From assembly GCA_022606425.2 (NCBI GenBank), contig JAHDVF020000047.1, forward strand, positions 62,001 through 126,000: 64,000 bases of DNA. The letters are read 5' to 3'. A program made the position numbers and the translations under genes. This DNA comes from Lepidostoma basale (lineage: Eukaryota > Arthropoda > Insecta > Trichoptera > Lepidostomatidae). Shown here in pieces: positions 32,096 through 43,274 of this stretch (position 1 is the stretch's first letter; each line of letters starts with the position of its first letter). The notes beneath the pieces were generated by a model. It was given only the letters and a program-made list of their open reading frames with translations. It was not told the DNA's origin and made no database searches.

Positions 32096-32699
32096 TGTTA
32101 AATATGTCCAACCACCAAGTAATTGCTTCATATCAAAGTTTTCAGTAACATTTAATATTTGAAGTAGACTTTTACATTGAAAGTAAAAAGAATACTTGAG
32201 ATTCTTTCTACTAAAAAATACCGTAAATTGTATTTGAACAAGAATAAAATAAATCCAAGAATTGTGTTTGAACATTGCATATAATATTTACAATTCGTAC
32301 ACATTTCAAAAGTCCGGACGCTCGTGTTAATTTCATCATAAAACTCTGCTATTATAGAATAAATATTTGATAAGAAAACCGCAAAAATAGCAATTTTGTT
32401 TGTTTAATGTTTGCAAAATAGCCTTGGAAATGTGCCGTTTACTATGGCTATAAAACTCTTAGTTTCACTGGAGGTATTTTTAAAAAGGTATAACAATTTC
32501 TTGTTTGTTTTGATTGTTATATGATGATATAATATTGAAGGACCTAACAACGCAAAACGAAGAAAATAACGTAAAAAAATAATAAATGACAGCACAAATA
32601 TATTGTGTATTAAATTCACAATTTTCGCTGTTTCAATTATAAGGATTGGTTTACAACAAAGTCTTGCACCCTGCACCCATTGCGCATATGAAGCTGATC

Positions 32700-32935
32700 C
32701 ATTGACTCACCTCTCTTAGATGGTTTTAATAAGTTAACCTCCCTCCTTCGATTCTACTGAGAACCTCGTCATTCGTGATGTGGTCACTCCAAGAAATTCC
32801 TAATATTCTTCTGTAGCACCACATCTCAAAGGCCTCAAGTCTGTTTTTCTATTTTGGTTAGGCACCATGTGTTATAGCCGTGCATGAAGATGCTCCATAC
32901 ATATGTTTTAGCAAGTAACACTCAAAGTTGTAAAT
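32700..32935 (-). mobile_element. LINE-H fragment
   Basis: CTCCCTCCTTCGATTCTACT, ACCTCGTCATTCGTGATGTG and ATGTTTTAGCAAGTAACACT correspond to the VLSRIEGG, ITNDEV and KTYVWSIFMHG-like region, minus strand. Same family as 37090-37590 and 60610-61080. Confidence 0.65.
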
Positions 32936-32939
32936 GTAA

Positions 32940-33000
32940 TAAGCCGTAAACATCTACAACACAAAGTTATGGCGAACATAGAAGAAAATAGCTGTATATT
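32940..33000. repeat. F3 outer arm fragment
   Basis: CATCTACAACACAAAGTTAT then GGCGAACATAGAAGAAAATA matches the outer right arm of F3 at 5300-5330. Confidence 0.4.
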
Positions 33001-33399
33001 TATTTAGATAAGTTTTCATTTTCTTGCGCAGCGGAAAAATAGAAGATTTCATGTCTGCAATAGTACGTATTACATTACATTTGTTCAATTACCCTTCAAC
33101 ATGCAATGCCATTCTGTAGATTCCGCATATATAAATTAATTTCTTATTACGTAAACAGTTCTTACGCATATTTTCTTTCTGCTATACAAATTGGACATTA
33201 CGGGAAAAACAGTATATTCTTGCTTGAGCAATGATGTGAAACTACGCTAACTTTTAAATAGTGTATGCTTAATAATGCTTATTTTTTCTAAGCAATGTAT
33301 CATTTTGATTTATTATAAAGCCAATTTATTCATGGGAATTGGTAAACGGAAAAAAATATCTTCTCATTTTAAATAGAACATGCGTATTCAGCTTAGAAT

Positions 33400-33680
33400 A
33401 TTAGAAATGAAATTTTTGCGATCTATGACGAGTAAGAAGAACCCTTAGCAATACCTAACGAAGATTTGCAGAACCTTCAATAGAGAGGACATTGTAAGAT
33501 AGTTGGCAAAGATGTCCAATTCAGGAGATAATGTTTAGAGAATGGACCTAGCTATGATTCCCAAGATCTTGGTGCGTGAGACTCCAGAAATCCAGGAAGA
33601 CTACCAAAGAAATGGAGAGATAGTGGTACGCCTTTATCACAGGATAAAGATTGATGAAGAAGCGAATACATGACCCAGGT
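33400..33680 (+). mobile_element. LINE 3' fragment, unassigned family
   Basis: AGAAATGAAATTTTTGCGAT (LEMKFLRS), GTAAGATAGTTGGCAAAGAT and AATCCAGGAAGACTACCAAA (PGRLPKKWRDS) are typical RT C-terminal landmarks. It ends TTGATGAAGAAGCG. Confidence 0.6.
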
Positions 33681-33689
33681 TTAAAAAAA

Positions 33690-34225
33690 ATCTTCTGTAG
33701 GCGTATAAAATAAAGTATCTGAAATCGTAAGAAATACTCTTTATGATTAATAATTTTCTTTATTCTTATGTTTTAAACTTATCGATGTATACGTATTAAT
33801 TTTGTCATACAAAACAAAACATGCATAATATTATTTTATTTTGCAAACAGTCGTATATGTGATGTAACAAAAAATATTTCATACTGAAACATTAAATATT
33901 TTACGAGAATATTAAAACATCAGTGTGACCTGTGCCAATGAACGTGGGACGAAAATTTACATATATATATTTTAATAGAAAATATATCTCATAGTTCATC
34001 AACAGAAGAGGACAGATGTTTTTCTGTTTGTCAATCAAATCGTGATGAACAGGTGGACAAAATCATGTATTGATAACCTGAGCCATAAAACAGACAAGCT
34101 CTTTGGGAGATTATTGAGATAAGTTTTGATGCCATGCAATACTTACATAATAATTCAATATTAGAGATAACATCGATTACAAACCTTTGCCGAAGAAACA
34201 TTTTTTAAATAAGTTGCATTCATTA
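33690..34225. other. Intron 1, no recognised repeat
   Basis: AT-rich. The short AGCCATAAAACAGACAAGCT... region (about 34080) may be a degenerate LINE. Nothing certain. Confidence 0.35.
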
Positions 34226-34299
34226 ATATGGTTGTGATTTCTATTTCTTCATTTTCCTCTTTCTATCGATCTTTCGATCTGTTCAGACAGGATATCAAT

Positions 34300-34775
34300 T
34301 TTATTCCTGTGATGAAGACGTCCAACTTTCTCTGCATCTCTTTGATGGTCGTCTTAATAGCCGACGGCCCTCTGAAATATCGTGCATTACGATCTCGGGA
34401 ATTCTCACTAAGTCTTTGCTCTCGACGTGGTCCCTCCAGAACCGACTTCTCAGCCTACTCCATCTCACAATATCTTTACCTACCGGCTGCCAGAACCAAC
34501 TTGCCTCTAGTGAGACCGGTGGGAAGAGGAATTAATCGGCTGAACGCGGTCTCCTCGGAGATCGACGTCTTTCATATTAGTGAAAGTACGTTCAGAAGGC
34601 AAATACTCTTAATTCTGGAGAGTATCCTGTCTTCTTAATGTTGAACCATCTCTCATGCGTTTCTGTTTTCGTTATACACAATATATTATTTTACCTGTTC
34701 TCAATAGATGCCTTAAAAATTAAATTTGTAATGTCTGTTGATGAAATAAACTGATTTGATTTGATTTGATTAATA
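34300..34775 (+). mobile_element. CR1/Jockey-like LINE 3' end with (TGATT)n tail
   Basis: Ends with the frame YLPAARTNLPLVRPVGRGIN, RLNAVSSEIDVFHISESTFR, RQILLILESILSS-stop (the RTN...R..N...DIDIF...SF+ C-terminus of CR1/Jockey RTs). A 3' UTR with CTGTTCTCAATAGATG and AAATAAACTGATTTGATTTG tail follows. Homologous to 39840-40230. About 170 bp of 5' sequence (34300-34470) may be a second LINE fragment. Confidence 0.75.
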
Positions 34776-34779
34776 TTAC

Positions 34780-35790
34780 AGGTTCTGCGAATCTCTCCAA
34801 TTGTATTCCTGCATCTTAGGGTGCATCTAACATATTTTTTTGTAAATTAATTAAAATAAATTCAAGTTAAGTTAAGCTGTTCCTTAAAAAAATGTAAAAA
34901 AAATGTTTTATTAGAGTGAGTAAATAAGTTATGTAGATATCTTATCTTGCAGCAAACTATTTTGTCAAATCTTTGATTTTACAAATTCACATATCCACTA
35001 ATTAGAAGGTATCCCAATAACTAGCGGCTGGGAGATTTCTTCACAAATCTCACAAAAACACTTAAAAACATCTCTTCCCTAATTGATGAGGGTTCTTCCA
35101 CAGATTTTTCTAATGCCAAGCCAGCGTGTTAATTTTTTGTTTATGTAAAAACTACTTTACTAGATGTAGAGAAATTTAAGCACCCAGTCAAAGTTTTAAT
35201 ACGCCTATTACATAATAAGCATTAAGTGACAGAGTTTTATTTAAAGATTTTAATGTCTTGGGTTTCTTTAGTTTCAAAGATTTAAATGTTAATTTAATTT
35301 AGTAGAGAAATTCGTTACTTAATATGCGGCGAAAATGGCAGCTTTTGAATAAAATCTATTAACTCTTGTCTCCTTTGAAGCTATCGGCTTTATTCTTAAT
35401 TGGAAGATTTTATAAGAGGGTTCATTATACAACATAGGAAGTGCTTATCTCATCGCCGAGATTATGAAAAGACAATTATTTTATTAATTACCAATTAGAA
35501 AGAACGTTAAAATGTCTCACTATAGTCTTTACAATTAACTAAAATAATTACCTAATATTTCCTAACATACTTAAACTATTAGAACGATTTAAGATTTTTA
35601 AGAGATTAAATTAATTATTTTATATTTGCGTTTTCGTAAAACAAATTCAAACGTAGTGATCAATGGTATTTTATATGACTATCAATATAATAACTTATGG
35701 TAAAATGTAAATACTAATTTGATCAATTGTTTTGTTCTTGTATTACCTCAGTTTCTTTGAATACATTACTTCATTTTTAACTATTATAGT
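34780..35790. other. Intron 1, no recognised repeat
   Basis: AT-rich intronic DNA without supported features. Confidence 0.4.
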
Positions 35791-35794
35791 GAAT

Positions 35795-36055
35795 CTTTTT
35801 ATCTACCGATCTTCTTCTTCTTCGATAGCCATACAGCCTTCACCTCCAGTATTCTTCGCCTCCTACTACTCCTGTCCTCCGCTTCAACCCTCCAATCTGA
35901 CACTCGTAACAATTTCGCTCCATCTCTCCCAACTTCATCCTCCCATCGAAGCTTTGGTCGTAAAATTGAGGTTCGCAATGACGGCATCCTCTGTACGTGA
36001 CCAACCCATCTCAGTCTATTCAGTCTGTCCCAGAATTATAGAATAGGTCCCTGGT
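35795..36055 (-). mobile_element. LINE 3' fragment, unassigned
   Basis: Minus-strand frame: LRTSILRPKLRWEDEVGRDG, AKLLRVSDWRVEAEDRSSRR, RRILEVKAVWLSKKKK. This is the RPKLRWEDDV...NWR.EAEDR C-terminal block of RTE-like LINEs. The GAAGAAGAA tail is at 35813-35823. Confidence 0.7.
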
Positions 36056-36339
36056 TTTAGGATGATATCAATATCCTCATCCTACCGATATCCTCATCCT
36101 ACCGATATCCTCATTAATTAATATTTTATGGGAGATCTATCGTCGAGATATACAAACCTCAAAAAACATATCTGGCTAGTAGAATTCTTGTCAATTTTGT
36201 AACATAACTTTAATCGAATTGTATAATGTTTTCTTACATTTATACAAAAAAAGGAAAATTTATAGAATCAAACTATAATAGTGATCTAGTGATTTGAAGG
36301 TAATAATTATAAGTTGTATTTATTTCTTAAAATTCCCGG

Positions 36340-36610
36340 TCATTTATTTATCATTTTCTTCAGTCTATTCCCGTCCAATCCTGGACAAAGGCCTCCTCCA
36401 TTTGCTTCCACGTCACGCTGTATCTATTTATATATTTATTTATTGTCGGTACACAAAGTATCTTTTATACAATAGTAATAAGGAATAAAAAATGTATTAA
36501 ATTAGATAAAACAAGACATTTATATAAGATAAAGAAACATCCAAATTAACTAAAACTAGGCAATAGTAACAGACAAAGAAAGGCTAGGGAAATATATTTA
36601 ATAGAACGAT
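36340..36610. repeat. LINE tail remnant and (TTTA)-associated repeat shared with 59585-59700
   Basis: CCAATCCTGGACAAAGGCCT is a common LINE landmark. The following TTTATTTATTGTCGGTACAC ... AATAGTAATAAGGAATAAAA recurs at 59590-59660. Confidence 0.45.
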
Positions 36611-36614
36611 CATT

Positions 36615-37080
36615 ATAGGATTTATTTATTTTTAAATTATGTAAGAAGTTTAAATAAGTTGTTTACTTTCTTGCAAAATATGTAAAGCGATAATTAGGTA
36701 GATTTTTGCATTATCAAGATTAGACAACAAAATATATGACTCCTGAGTACTTTTAAAACTGATGTTATCTGGCGCGGTACTTGCTCGCTTAACATCGCAC
36801 AGAAGATCATAAAGGTTACGTACTTCTAGTGATTAAATTTATTCGAAACAATTAGCAAACTTCAACAGCAGTGTTGTTCCTTTGTTTGAACTTGTTGTAG
36901 GTTAATTAATGCAGACAAGGGGAACCAAGTAGTCGAGTTGGCCAGAACTTATCACACTCTGTTTACTGAGCTGTGAATGTGCTCTGAAAGGAATGTATTA
37001 CACAATTATATAGAATAATTATAGTTTCTTCACACCATTTTACTATGTGTACATGCGTAATTTGGAGTATTCTACAAACA
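36615..37080. other. Intron 1, no recognised repeat
   Basis: Includes a short GC-balanced ATCTGGCGCGGTACTTGCTC at 36769. No feature supported. Confidence 0.35.
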
Positions 37081-37089
37081 GATAAACTT

Positions 37090-37590
37090 AAATCTTCTTC
37101 TTCTTCTCTCTTCTTCTCTGGTTTCAATCCTGGGATTGGTTTGCAGCAATTTCCTCCATTATTCTCTTCCATTTTTTCCTGTCTTGTGCGGCTCTTTTGA
37201 CATCTGCATATGATGAGCAACGTACGTCCACCAACAGGTCCTCCAGGTACTCTCGGCGTGGGCGTCCCCTAGAGTTTGTCCCCTCGGTCATACCCTTCAT
37301 TATGGCATGCAAGAGACCTTCTTGACGTATTACATGGCCGATCCATCTTGCACGCCTTTCGGACAAGGTCCTGAGCAGGTACCTTCCTCCTTCGATTCCT
37401 TGAAGAACTTCCTCATTCGTGATGTGGTCTCTCCAGGAAATTCCAAAGAGTCTTCTATAGGACCACATCTCAAAAGCCTCTAGTCTCCGCTTATCCCTTT
37501 CGGATAGGCATCATGTCTCGCAGCCGTACATCAAGACACTCCATACATAGGTCTTGATGAGGAGTATTCTCAGGAGTATTCTCAGTTTCT
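37090..37590 (-). mobile_element. LINE-H 3' fragment, intact C-terminal frame
   Basis: Minus-strand 114-codon frame: MWSYRRLFGISWRDHITNEE, VLQGIEGGRYLLRTLSERRA, RWIGHVIRQEGLLHAIMKGM, GRPRREYLEDLLVDVRCSSY, then EEIAANQSQD-stop. Upstream YVWSVLMYGCET-like sequence is frameshifted. (GAA)n tail at 37094-37110. Confidence 0.8.
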
Positions 37591-37789
37591 CAACTTAAAT
37601 CAAGCTGTGTTAATTGTATGAATAAACTATCTCTGTACCTAGTTGAAAAAATCTTAATATCAGTACTGTCCAATAAATTCTTGATTTATGTCATTTTGTA
37701 TTGAGTTTACTCTGAATCAAATCTTAATAAATAAAAACAAAAATTTAAGAAATGAAATAGCTGATAAAAGCTAAACAATTTTTTTACGA

Positions 37790-37885
37790 TTTCTTTTTTT
37801 AGTTTATTTTCTTCGATATGTTTCAAAGGTTTTACACCTTCATCATCGGAGAGTCTTTGTTATTGTAAACTATAATGGCGTGATT
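37790..37885. repeat. F2 half-palindrome
   Basis: TTTATTTTCTTCGATATGTT, TCAAAGGTTTTACACCTTCA, TCATCGGAGAG. Confidence 0.55.
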
Positions 37886-38229
37886 TCAATAAGTGAATGT
37901 AATAAAATCAGATGGTAGTCTAGAAAACAGAAAAGAAGAATCGGGTTCCATTCATTCTGTTTTCACAGAAACGAATTTCAATAACTTTGTTTTTAGTATT
38001 TTATATTTCTTTATTGTGTTTCTAAAATTTCGTTTATTTTACTGTGTATATAATATTTTATTTATTTTATTTTGGTTTCTTTACTTTATTTCTAATGTTT
38101 CGCATTTAATTCTACCATTTTTAAATAAATAAAAAAAGCCCTTGTGCTATTCCTACTCATAATAGGGATTGTTCAAAAATCTTGGCTTGAATAAATATAA
38201 TAAGTAATTAATAGTAAGTAATTAAGTTA

Positions 38230-38590
38230 TTAAGTTAGATTAATTAAATAATTTCTTCTATATTCGCCATACTTTGTATTGTTATGATCCTTTATTTTTC
38301 TTTTTCTTTTTTATATACTTTGTATATACAACACTTACCTATATTAAAAAATAAATTTACTTAGACATGTTTCGGACAACCAGTCCTTCTTCAGTGATAC
38401 GTATTATAAAGATACATATTTAAAATATTATAAAATTGTTTACATGATCTGACAGATGTTATAAAGATTTTATTCTTGATGAAAATGAGTTAAAGTCATT
38501 TAACTCATTTTCATTGAGTTGTGGATTCACATTAGAATGACTTTAAACCAGGCAAAAATCTTTATAAATAAAACTAAAAGTGTGTTATTG
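38230..38590. mobile_element. Palindromic element F3 (left part) with hammerhead-like core
   Basis: TTCTTCTATATTCGCCATAC is the outer arm, then AACACTTACCTATATTAAAA, GACATGTTTCGGACAACCAG at 38364-38383, and GTTTACATGATCTGACAGAT as in the 5-kb copy. After 38480 the sequence diverges into a local hairpin, GAGTTAAAGTCATTTAACTC. Confidence 0.65.
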
Positions 38591-38994
38591 TGAAGACCAT
38601 TCGGCAAATAGCCAGCAGATCGAGCTCAAAGTTTCAGAATTGATTAAATGGAACCCAGCGGTGGTTATAGGTTTCTGTTACGAATCAGGCTCTAATTAAC
38701 TTTATAAATAAATCAATTAATTGATAATTTTCATAGTACAGGCCAATAATCAAGCTCTGAGTCCAATTTTTAATGTTTAACCTTAATAATCAAGCTCTGA
38801 GTCCAATTTTTAGAGTTCATATTCGCTTGGCATAGCCAGATAGCGAATTATATAACATAAAATATACTGGTGTCAGATGCAGATGAGAGACGCAGATCAG
38901 CTGCAGCTCCCATGATTAAAAAATATCATCAAAGCTTCCATGAGGTGAGCTATTCACGAAATCGGCGCAATCCAAGTACATGCATACTCGTATA

Positions 38995-39065
38995 TATATA
39001 CATATATATTTCTACGCTGAAGAAGGACGTCTGTGTCCCAAAATATGTGTTTTTTTAAAGTGCCA
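38995..39065. repeat. F3-like module
   Basis: CGCTGAAGAAGGACGTCTGT then GTCCCAAAATATGTG keeps CTGAAGA and the GGAC/GTCC stem, but GAAAC has decayed to CAAAA. Confidence 0.4.
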
Positions 39066-39835
39066 AAGAGGGTTCAAAAAAAAATATTTCCAAAAATGTA
39101 TTCAAAAGCTTAAGATTTTTTCATATCACGATTCATCAGGATAGTATGTGGTTTTGTATAAACATTGTCTGATTTTCTTTTGCAAATACGATGTTACATA
39201 ATATATTATTAATAACTCTCTTCCGACTGCACAGCTAGCCACTGCCTTGTACGGATCTCTGAAGTATTATCTTATGAGTGAACGAACTCGTATCAAAAGG
39301 TCCAGCGTCACAAAGGCGTCTGGCTTTATCACAAGCACGTCAGATCGTGATGTGTGTGTTACCTGGTCCACGGAGTCACGTTACCAAACGCATGCATCGG
39401 ATTACGCCGCCATTGTGTGCTCTGAGATTCACACGGAATGGCGACCACGAGGAGACCAATTTTTGGTCAAACACAACGAAAGTGAAAACTTTCTTCCTAT
39501 TCACAATACATAGAACGAAAGTCACACAAGGCACGACGGTTGGTACTTTCTGCGCGGAATTTCAAATGCTTTTGTAACTGTAAATACTTCGTTAATGCGA
39601 TATACTTATATCCGTCATTAGAGAAGAAAGATTACTTAACATTTTTATGCGTAATACCACCTTACTTGCGCACTGATATTTCATTATTTTAATGCGACAT
39701 ATTTAAGATAGAAAAAATCAACAGTTTAAATCTGAGATTTACATCAATGTAAAAGCAACAATACACTTTAAAATTTGTCTACACATGTTTACCAATTTAT
39801 TATTCTAATATGTTCACCAATTTATGACATTTCTT
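39066..39835. other. Intron 1; GC-balanced unique island at 39235-39570
   Basis: 39235-39570 carries overlapping 88- and 99-codon plus-strand frames, neither recognised. No repeat partner in the window. It could be part of an unknown transposon or a regulatory element. Confidence 0.3.
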
Positions 39836-39839
39836 CAGA

Positions 39840-40230
39840 CTTATCAGGGGATTCTTTGAGAATTCCGTCACCTTGGAGGCTATCCATCTTTATGTTCCGG
39901 ATGGTTATCTTCGACAACGTCAGCACAGACTGTTTTATCTCCCAGCATGCAGAACCAACCTGCCTCTGGTGATGCCGGTGGGCAGAGCAATCAAACTGCT
40001 GAACATGATCGCTTCGGAGATCGATGTCTTTCATATTCGTGAAAGTACGTTCAGAAGACAAATCCTCTTGACTTTGGAGAGTATCTTGTATTTCTAATGT
40101 CGAACCATCTCTCATGCATTCCTGGTATTATATATTTATTATATTTTACCTGTTCTCAATAGATGTCTTAAACTATAAAAATTGTAGGTAATATCTTTTG
40201 AGAAAATAAACTGATTTGATTTGATGATTT
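39840..40230 (+). mobile_element. CR1/Jockey-like LINE 3' end with (TGATT)n tail
   Basis: A 74-codon frame (39873-40097) ends LPACRTNLPLVMPVGRAIKL, LNMIASEIDVFHIRESTFRR, QILLTLESILYF-stop, followed by CTGTTCTCAATAGATGTCTT and AAATAAACTGATTTGATTTG. Same family as 34300-34775. Confidence 0.8.
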
Positions 40231-40234
40231 ATGT

Positions 40235-41030
40235 ATGTTAAATGTGACACTTCTAGACATGATTATATTGCTATGTTTTCGGTATTTTGTTTATGATATC
40301 ATAATAATAATTTCTTTAGTTATAACATAAGGTTTTTAGTACTATCAAATGATCTCGTATAAGTGTAGCTTTTTATGTAGTTAGCGTACAGAGCCAACAA
40401 AAGGAAGTAATTATAGCAGATGGATGTGTGAACTTGACAGATTTTCCTTTCTTTTAAGGTGAAAGTGTCTACTGGCTGACACATCATGATACTTTGGGAT
40501 TATCCAATGTTCATTATAAATCCACTGAATACCGTGAAATCAGTTTTCATTTTTCTTCAGTCTGCTTTTCACCTCGAGTGGGTTATTCGACTGCGTCTTT
40601 TAAACCGTGTATTTCTGGCGCAGTTCACACTATTGTATTGATTTTTAAAGTTACTTGATTCGTCCATTTATAATGAGAATACTATAAAACAAAACTCATT
40701 ATATGTAATAAAACAGCCAAAGAAAATTCTAAGTTTAAAGTACCATCTTTAATATAATAGTAAGTTTCAATATAAGTATCTAGAAACCAAAAAGGTCTTG
40801 ACCTTCTGAGAAGTAATTTCCAACATTATAGACGTCAAATTGCAGTATCCAATTATACTATTTATGTTATTATTTTCAGACTGTACAATGAATTTTCATT
40901 GTACTACCATGGATAATCTATTAGATGTTTTGTCTATTATATTTGTAGTCACTAGATTCAATTTTTAAATTTAGAATAGAAGTCTTCCGTTATGCACTAT
41001 TCTGTAACATTCATTTTATTAATAAATAAA
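40235..41030. other. Intron 1, no recognised repeat
   Basis: AT-rich with moderate complexity. Nothing supported. Confidence 0.4.
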
Positions 41031-41034
41031 AAAA

Positions 41035-41375
41035 ACTAACTAACCATCACACCGTCTCCCCGAAGGGGTAGGCAGAAAGAATGGACTGCCGCACTTTTCT
41101 TTCCTGACATATTTCTCTCGCTTCCTCAACATTCATACACCGTGACATGCACGCGCGTCGATTTCTCTGACTCCTCACATGGCCGACATTCAATATTTGA
41201 TTTATTTGATCGCGCCACGTTTTCCTCGGTCTTCCTCTATTTCTGGTCCCATTTACATCGTTAACATATAATTTTTTTACCATTCTTTCTTCATTCATTC
41301 TTTCCATATGTCCAAACCATCTTAATGATCCTTTCATTATTTTGTTCATAACACCATCATTCGCACCCTATTCAT
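41035..41375 (-). mobile_element. LINE-A 3' end, intact C-terminal frame
   Basis: Minus-strand 100-codon frame: MNKIMKGSLRWFGHMERMNE, RGRPRKTWRDQINQILNVGH, RNRRACMSRCMNVEEAREIC, SAYPFGETV-stop, with CCCCTTCGGGG hairpin and GTTAGTTAG tail. Very similar to 1-452. Confidence 0.85.
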
Positions 41376-41377
41376 TT

Positions 41378-41650
41378 TATTATGTGACTATATGAATTTT
41401 TGTTCCTTGTTTCTTGTATATGACGTCTAGACTGTGATTAGAACATACAAAGATCTCAAAAAGGTAGGCAGAGAGAATGGACTCCCACACTATTCTTTCC
41501 TGGCACACCTGTCTAACTTCCTCCACATTCGTACAGCGAGTCTTATACGCACGTCGATTCTTCCGACTTCTTTGACTCCGTGATTCATTCACATCGTTAA
41601 CATAAACTTTCTTCATCTTCTATATGTTATGTCCAAACTAAAGAAGTGAT
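41378..41650 (-). mobile_element. Second LINE-A fragment, divergent, tail lost
   Basis: Minus-strand text KKVYVNDVNES then RKNRRAYKTRCTNVEEVRQV, CQERIVWESILSAYLF. The RGRPRKTW segment is deleted. Confidence 0.65.
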
Positions 41651-41654
41651 CTTT

Positions 41655-42095
41655 TAATAATTTTGTTTACATAAATTCTTCTCTTTGATTTTGAATTACC
41701 TACATCAAAGTAAATAGTTTTTATGAATCTTAATAAGATAGCCATTACAGGGTTAGGGATCAGAAGACAATCTTTGAACGTTTTCTGCCGCCTAGTATGT
41801 GCTTTGTTTGGTCATGTTTTGAACTAATAGGTCAAATATCTCTCTTCTCACGTTTGTCTATGGACCATTTCTCCCACGGTGACTTGCATCACCTCGAGTG
41901 GCCGGAGCTGGTGATGAGGACCTGTTGATTGTTGATAGCAATCGTCAACAATCGTAATTAAGAGTTTAAATGTCGAAATCATTAGTGACACGACATATAA
42001 TTAACTTTTCAGATTTGAGATTATAGCTAAAAATTAGGAAATATGATCGGATTTACATCTATAAATGTCACTTCCAAATTAATTATTTTCAATTA
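41655..42095. other. Intron 1, no recognised repeat
   Basis: A short unassigned stretch, GACTTGCATCACCTCGAGTG (41881), is GC-balanced. Nothing else. Confidence 0.35.
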
Positions 42096-42099
42096 CCAT

Positions 42100-42490
42100 C
42101 TACTGTTTATTAAGATGCAGAAAAACAATATATGATGAACACTTAATAATGAAGTAAGAAAAGAATGTAAGGCAAGGTGTAAGGTGAATTCGTCCTAAAT
42201 AAAATTAAGAAAGAACGAATGGGTGAGAGAAGCTTGGTTAAAAAGATAAATACAAGTCGTTTGAATGAAATAAGATGTCGAGGAAGACCAAGTTAGATAT
42301 GGTTTAATCAAATGAATCAATTACTGAAAGGCGGCCATGTTCGAAGTAGTCACAATCGATGAGCGTGCATGTCACGATGTGTGAATGTAGAAGAGGCGCG
42401 AGAAGAATGTCAGATTGAACAGTGTGGCAGTCCATCATCCCTGACTACCCCTACGGGAAAACAGCGTGATGGTTAGTAAGTGAGTTAGTA
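42100..42490 (+). mobile_element. LINE-A 3' fragment
   Basis: GAAGTAAGAAAAGAATGTAA (EVRKECK), CGAGGAAGACCAAGTTAGAT (RGRPS), GGCCATGTTCGAAGTAGTCA, CGATGAGCGTGCATGTCACG, then ACTACCCCTACGGG hairpin and GTTAGTAAGTGAGTTAGT tail. Confidence 0.7.
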
Positions 42491-42494
42491 TCTA

Positions 42495-42800
42495 TAACGA
42501 TATAGATTTCCGTACAGGAAGAAGAAAACACAAAGGACTCCTTTCTCATCCTAACCCCATAATAAAAGACATCTCAAATTACGATCCAAACAACTCCAGC
42601 CGCCACAAGCACCCAACATCGACCCTTCTTCAGAGGAACACTCCAGGCCACACAAATCAAGCCCCCGCATAAACCAACATGCCACCAAATCATATTTCTA
42701 ACAATGTTTCCATCAGACGTAAGAGGAATACACAAGAGCTGAACCTATATAAGCCAGAAAGTCCAGGTGAACAGTCCAAGTTTTAACTTACTAACTTTTC
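42495..42800 (+). repeat. Dispersed repeat with TATA box; partner of 6840-7130
   Basis: CTATATAAGCCAGAAAGTCC is followed about 25-30 nt on by GAACAGTCCAAGTTTTAACT, a TATA plus CAGT start-site pattern like an LTR-type promoter. Upstream CAGACGTAAGAGGAATACAC is the block shared with the 6.9-kb copy in the opposite orientation. Confidence 0.5.
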
Positions 42801-43194
42801 TACCTCTTGTAGGGTCTCTGCCTTATCATTATTGTTATTTCACTTTTCACGACTCAGCTTTCTATTTCATCATATACGTTTTTCATGTAGCGCTGTCTAG
42901 AACTAACGGTTTTCTCCTTGTTTGAACTGCAGTTTGGCGAAGAGGACCAAGGTTATAAAGTACAAGTCTGATCGTTCTTGTTCTTCCATGTTCCAATTGC
43001 TATACCCAGTCTTGATACCAGGATCATTTTTTTATAATCCGTTAGTTCCAATTTAGTGTGGCATTCATCCAATTTAGTGTGGCAACAATCTAATTGACCA
43101 AAACAATTCACATATACACGAAATATCTCCAAATTTACGGAAGCACCACATGAACCAAACCAAATTTTCAAAACACTAACACTTTGTTTACTTA

Positions 43195-43270
43195 TTACCA
43201 CGGAATTACAATATTATTACTAGTTTCGCTTGTACCTAAGCTTCATCAGGGCAACATAAAATATGCCAAA
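43195..43270 (-). repeat. Module F10 with exact hammerhead-like core
   Basis: Minus-strand 43249-43218 reads CTGATGA, A, GCTT, a six-base loop, AAGC, GAAAC, TA, GTA. No second arm was found. Confidence 0.5.
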
Positions 43271-43274
43271 ACAT

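Noticed and set aside
34228..34638. 136-codon frame as a host gene
   Set aside because: Its C-terminus is the CR1/Jockey LINE end followed by the (TGATT)n tail, and its start lies in unrelated AT-rich sequence.
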